Assembly (NCBI GenBank): GCA_964389475.1 | Contig: CAYMFD010000003.1 | Coordinates: forward strand, 36,909-100,908 | Reading direction: 5' to 3' | DNA: 64,000 bases | DNA from: CAYMFD01 sp964389475 | Lineage (GTDB): Bacteria > Bacteroidota > Bacteroidia > Chitinophagales > Saprospiraceae | Part shown: piece after piece, positions 62,170-64,000 of the stretch | Layout of the letters: the number at the start of each line of letters is the position of its first letter | How positions within the stretch are numbered: position 1 is the first letter of the stretch | Translations under genes and position numbers: made by a program | Notes under the pieces: generated by a model | What the model was told of the DNA's origin: nothing | What the model saw: the letters and a program-made list of their open reading frames with translations, nothing else | Databases searched by the model: none

Positions 62170-62523
62170 AAGGCGCTGTAATTAGTAAATGTGATACGGA
62201 TCCTAGGTATTAGAAGTAAATATAGCTGAATATCTGGCCTGTCTCGATACTTAATCTTACTTTCGATACATCGACTACTACCGCATTGCTACATTGTTAC
62301 AGCTCGATCGGCATACATAGCAGCGCTACCCAATATCTACAATGAAATCAAAAAGAAGTATTCTGATGTGCTTCGCAGGATGTAGGATTGTCGTGCTGCT
62401 TCTATTATTATGTAGCTTTAACGCGTGGAGCAACCTACACTTTCTGCTTGATCAAGATAGATAGCTCTATAATTACGACATAGGTTATCGTGACTTGGTA
62501 TCTACTACCACTGCGGTCACTGT
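62170..62523. other. Intergenic region, 354 bases, one possible micro-ORF
   Basis: Between two minus-strand genes. The only candidate is the 40-codon plus-strand frame at 62342-62464. No RNA gene, repeat or clear promoter was found. Confidence 0.4.
62342..62464 (+). CDS. Possible 40-residue hydrophobic small protein
   Basis: ATG at 62342 to TAG at 62464. The product starts MKSKRSILMC, then has a hydrophobic run RIVVLLLLLCSFNAWS like a signal or single membrane helix. No conserved sequence or ribosome binding site supports it, so it may be chance. Confidence 0.25.
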   Translation: MKSKRSILMCFAGCRIVVLLLLLCSFNAWSNLHFLLDQDR

Positions 62524-62712
62524 TTATCGCCATACCCGCACTCTCAACCACACATAATACACCAGCAGCACCACAGTAAGCAATGGCCAGATGACCACAA
62601 AGACCATCGCATTGACCTCATAGTAGCTGGTCCCGGTTAGGTTAGCAGCATTGATCATGAAGTCCGTACAATACATGAAGATCCACTTGCCGATGGAAAT
62701 AAGACTATCCAT
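62524..62712 (-). CDS. Small two-helix membrane protein, unknown
   Basis: The 62-residue protein has a helix near 5-20 and a stronger one near 35-56 (FVVIWPLLTVVLLVYYVWL). It overlaps the upstream membrane gene by 8 bases (62705-62712), so the two are co-translated and probably form a complex. No known family. Confidence 0.6.
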   Translation of the reverse strand: MDSLISIGKWIFMYCTDFMINAANLTGTSYYEVNAMVFVVIWPLLTVVLLVYYVWLRVRVWR

Positions 62713-63109
62713 AGCGTAGCTTTTTGCGTAGTTGAAGGATTCGAATAAGTAAGAAGTACATGAGGGCGGGCCAGCCGATCACTAGAAAGAGGAGGTTGGT
62801 AGCAGCGTAGTTGCCTGCCTTATGGAGAAGCCCGATGATGCCAAAGTATATGGGATCGATGACTTTGAATAGCGGCTGCATATATTTGACATGGTGCCGC
62901 TTGCAGTAGCCCGTGTCGAAAAAGCACTTCCACGAGCAAGCAGCCTTACTGGCCGTTGCCGTATTCATGCCTCGGGCATCGTATTTGGCATTGTAGTAGC
63001 CTTCTAGGCCTGGCCGACTGTACTCATTGACGATGACGACCATCATGTAGGGGAGAATCAGGATGATCAGGTAGAGGACTGCAGATCTTATTTTTGAAGG
63101 TGGCTCCAT
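62705..63109 (-). CDS. Small membrane protein with Cys-rich loop, unknown
   Basis: From the ATG at 63109 (MEPPSKIRSAV) the protein has 134 residues. It has a membrane segment (VLYLIILILPYMMVVIV), a cysteine-containing loop SKAACSWKCFFDTGYCKRHHV, and a second membrane segment near its end (NLLFLVIGWPALMYFLLIRI). The frame extends to 63229, but that part overlaps the deformylase gene. The loop could hold disulfides or bind metal. It is coupled with the 62-residue membrane protein. Confidence 0.6.
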   Translation of the reverse strand: MEPPSKIRSAVLYLIILILPYMMVVIVNEYSRPGLEGYYNAKYDARGMNTATASKAACSWKCFFDTGYCKRHHVKYMQPLFKVIDPIYFGIIGLLHKAGNYAATNLLFLVIGWPALMYFLLIRILQLRKKLRYG

Positions 63110-63231
63110 TGGCACAAAGTAAGCATACTCCTGACAGTGACGGAGTAGTGTCACGAGGTTACTGAGCGGAGCCGAAATACCCTTGTGATGCAAAGCCCTA
63201 ATGCCCTTTTGATATGTACCTTTATCCACCT

Positions 63232-63858
63232 ATGAAGGCGACAAAGACGAGAGATTGGAAGCTAGGATGGTGTGCTTTAGTACTGGTAGTCGTGATGGCA
63301 GGCTGTAAGACCACTCATCGATTTAGCAATATAGAGCGGACTATGATCATGGAGGCGAGCAGTGCCATACCTATGCGGGTATACAAGATCACCAATCCTA
63401 CAGACTCGATCCTCTTGCGGACAGAGTGCAGTAAGGTGCGGGTAGATCCTGATGATATCGTACTAAAGACTTTTATCGATCGCCTGTATGCCACGGTACG
63501 AGACAGTATATCCCTAGGTGTGGGCATAGCGGCACCGCAGGTGGGTGTACTCAAGGACATCATTTGGGTACAGCGATTTGACAAAGAAGGCTTCCCTTTT
63601 GAGGTCTACCTTAATCCTGAGATTACGGCATATTCGACAGAGAAGCAGCCTTGCCGTGAGGGCTGTCTATCAATACCCGGCAGGAGTGATACCACGTATA
63701 TCCGTGCAGAGACGATCACACTAGCCTACGATAAACTCGATAAAAGCCATGTAACAGAAGAGGTGTCAGGCTTTACGGCCGTGATTTTTCAGCATGAGAT
63801 AGACCACCTACATGGGATACTGTATTTGGATCACTTAAGGGAGGAGCAGGGGAGGTAG
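63232..63858 (+). CDS. Peptide deformylase-family protein with lipoprotein signal
   Basis: The ATG at 63232 gives 208 residues and a lipoprotein signal: a basic start (KATKTRDWK), a hydrophobic core (ALVLVVVMAG) and lipobox MAGC (Cys25). All three peptide deformylase motifs follow: GVGIAAPQ (96-103), EGCLS with metal ligand Cys145, and QHEIDH with His188, Glu189 and His192. Cytosolic deformylases remove the formyl group from new proteins and have no export signal. This copy seems intact in its active site but placed at the envelope. A real function on external or periplasmic formyl-peptides is inference. It is divergent from the small membrane genes. Confidence 0.85.
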   Translation: MKATKTRDWKLGWCALVLVVVMAGCKTTHRFSNIERTMIMEASSAIPMRVYKITNPTDSILLRTECSKVRVDPDDIVLKTFIDRLYATVRDSISLGVGIAAPQVGVLKDIIWVQRFDKEGFPFEVYLNPEITAYSTEKQPCREGCLSIPGRSDTTYIRAETITLAYDKLDKSHVTEEVSGFTAVIFQHEIDHLHGILYLDHLREEQGR

Positions 63859-63911
63859 ACAGTTGAAAGGGGGGAAGCTGAAAGTAGGCGAGTAGGAAGT
63901 CAAAAGTGAAA

Positions 63912-63999
63912 TTCGGGCCACATTAGAGCTGAGATATGGGATACCCTTCGGGTCACATGGAATCTCAAATCTATCTGCGAGGATCTTCGGGCCACATGG
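63912..63999. repeat. Three short direct repeats with TTCGGGyCACAT core
   Basis: TTCGGGCCACAT at 63912-63923, TTCGGGTCACATGG at 63947-63960 and TTCGGGCCACATGG at 63986-63999, spaced 35 and 39 bases apart. The array may continue past the window edge. Confidence 0.55.
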
Positions 64000-64000
64000 C

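Noticed and set aside
63912..63999. Direct repeats at the edge as a CRISPR array
   Set aside because: The shared unit is only 12-14 bases, spacers are uneven and no cas gene is present.

Overview
The window looks like a chromosomal segment of a Bacteroidota bacterium, most likely of the Saprospiria/Lewinella type (the phylum is well supported, the class is inferred). The evidence is a type IX secretion (T9SS) locus with gldJ, porP/sprF, porU and porV; a T9SS-type C-terminal sorting domain on a giant secreted protein; an Oar-like TonB receptor; LytTR, DUF3822 and BatD-family genes; weak Shine-Dalgarno sequences; and at least eleven genes preceded by the Bacteroidota -7 promoter element TAnnTTTG. 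Two runs of exactly 100 N (33009-33108 and 46365-46464) are assembly gaps inside genes.

Layout. 1-4.4 kb: a PLP alpha-oxoamine synthase, a double-VOC protein and a long phenylalanine hydroxylase. 4.5-10.7 kb: a minus-strand run with a cytochrome c/sugar-dehydrogenase fusion, an S41 protease lipoprotein, a beta-barrel protein, a LytTR regulator and an OmpA/TSP3 protein. 11-15.5 kb: a stand-alone asparaginase domain, an aspartate aminotransferase, an LEA-like protein and a coiled-coil/lipoprotein pair. 15.7-18.9 kb: an Oar-like TonB receptor. 19.3-24.4 kb: rsmD, DUF3822, a membrane-anchored protein, a ComEA-like helix-hairpin-helix protein and ComEC. 24.5-26.4 kb: a second OmpA protein.

26.6-39.4 kb is the T9SS neighbourhood. 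It holds a degenerate arginase-family protein, murF, gldJ and porP on one side, and porU, porV, an M29 aminopeptidase and two BatD-like genes on the other. 39.4-50.7 kb is housekeeping: an HscA-like Hsp70, a queuosine-precursor transporter, rpsO-pnp, a PAP2/PagL-like lipid A pair, an MFS carrier and aconitase. 51.4-55.6 kb encodes a 1386-residue T9SS cargo protein.

55.7-62.2 kb is an accessory-looking, mostly minus-strand cluster: a secreted protein, a zinc metallopeptidase fused to a TerB-like domain, an ECF-like sigma factor overlapping it by one base, a small acidic protein, a coiled-coil membrane protein, a secreted vWA-like protein, a secreted PD-(D/E)XK-like protein with a Cys-rich tail, and a DUF4258-like protein. 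It is the best candidate here for an undescribed system. The window ends with two small membrane proteins and a peptide deformylase that appears to be an exported lipoprotein, followed by short direct repeats. No tRNA, rRNA, CRISPR array or intact insertion sequence was seen.
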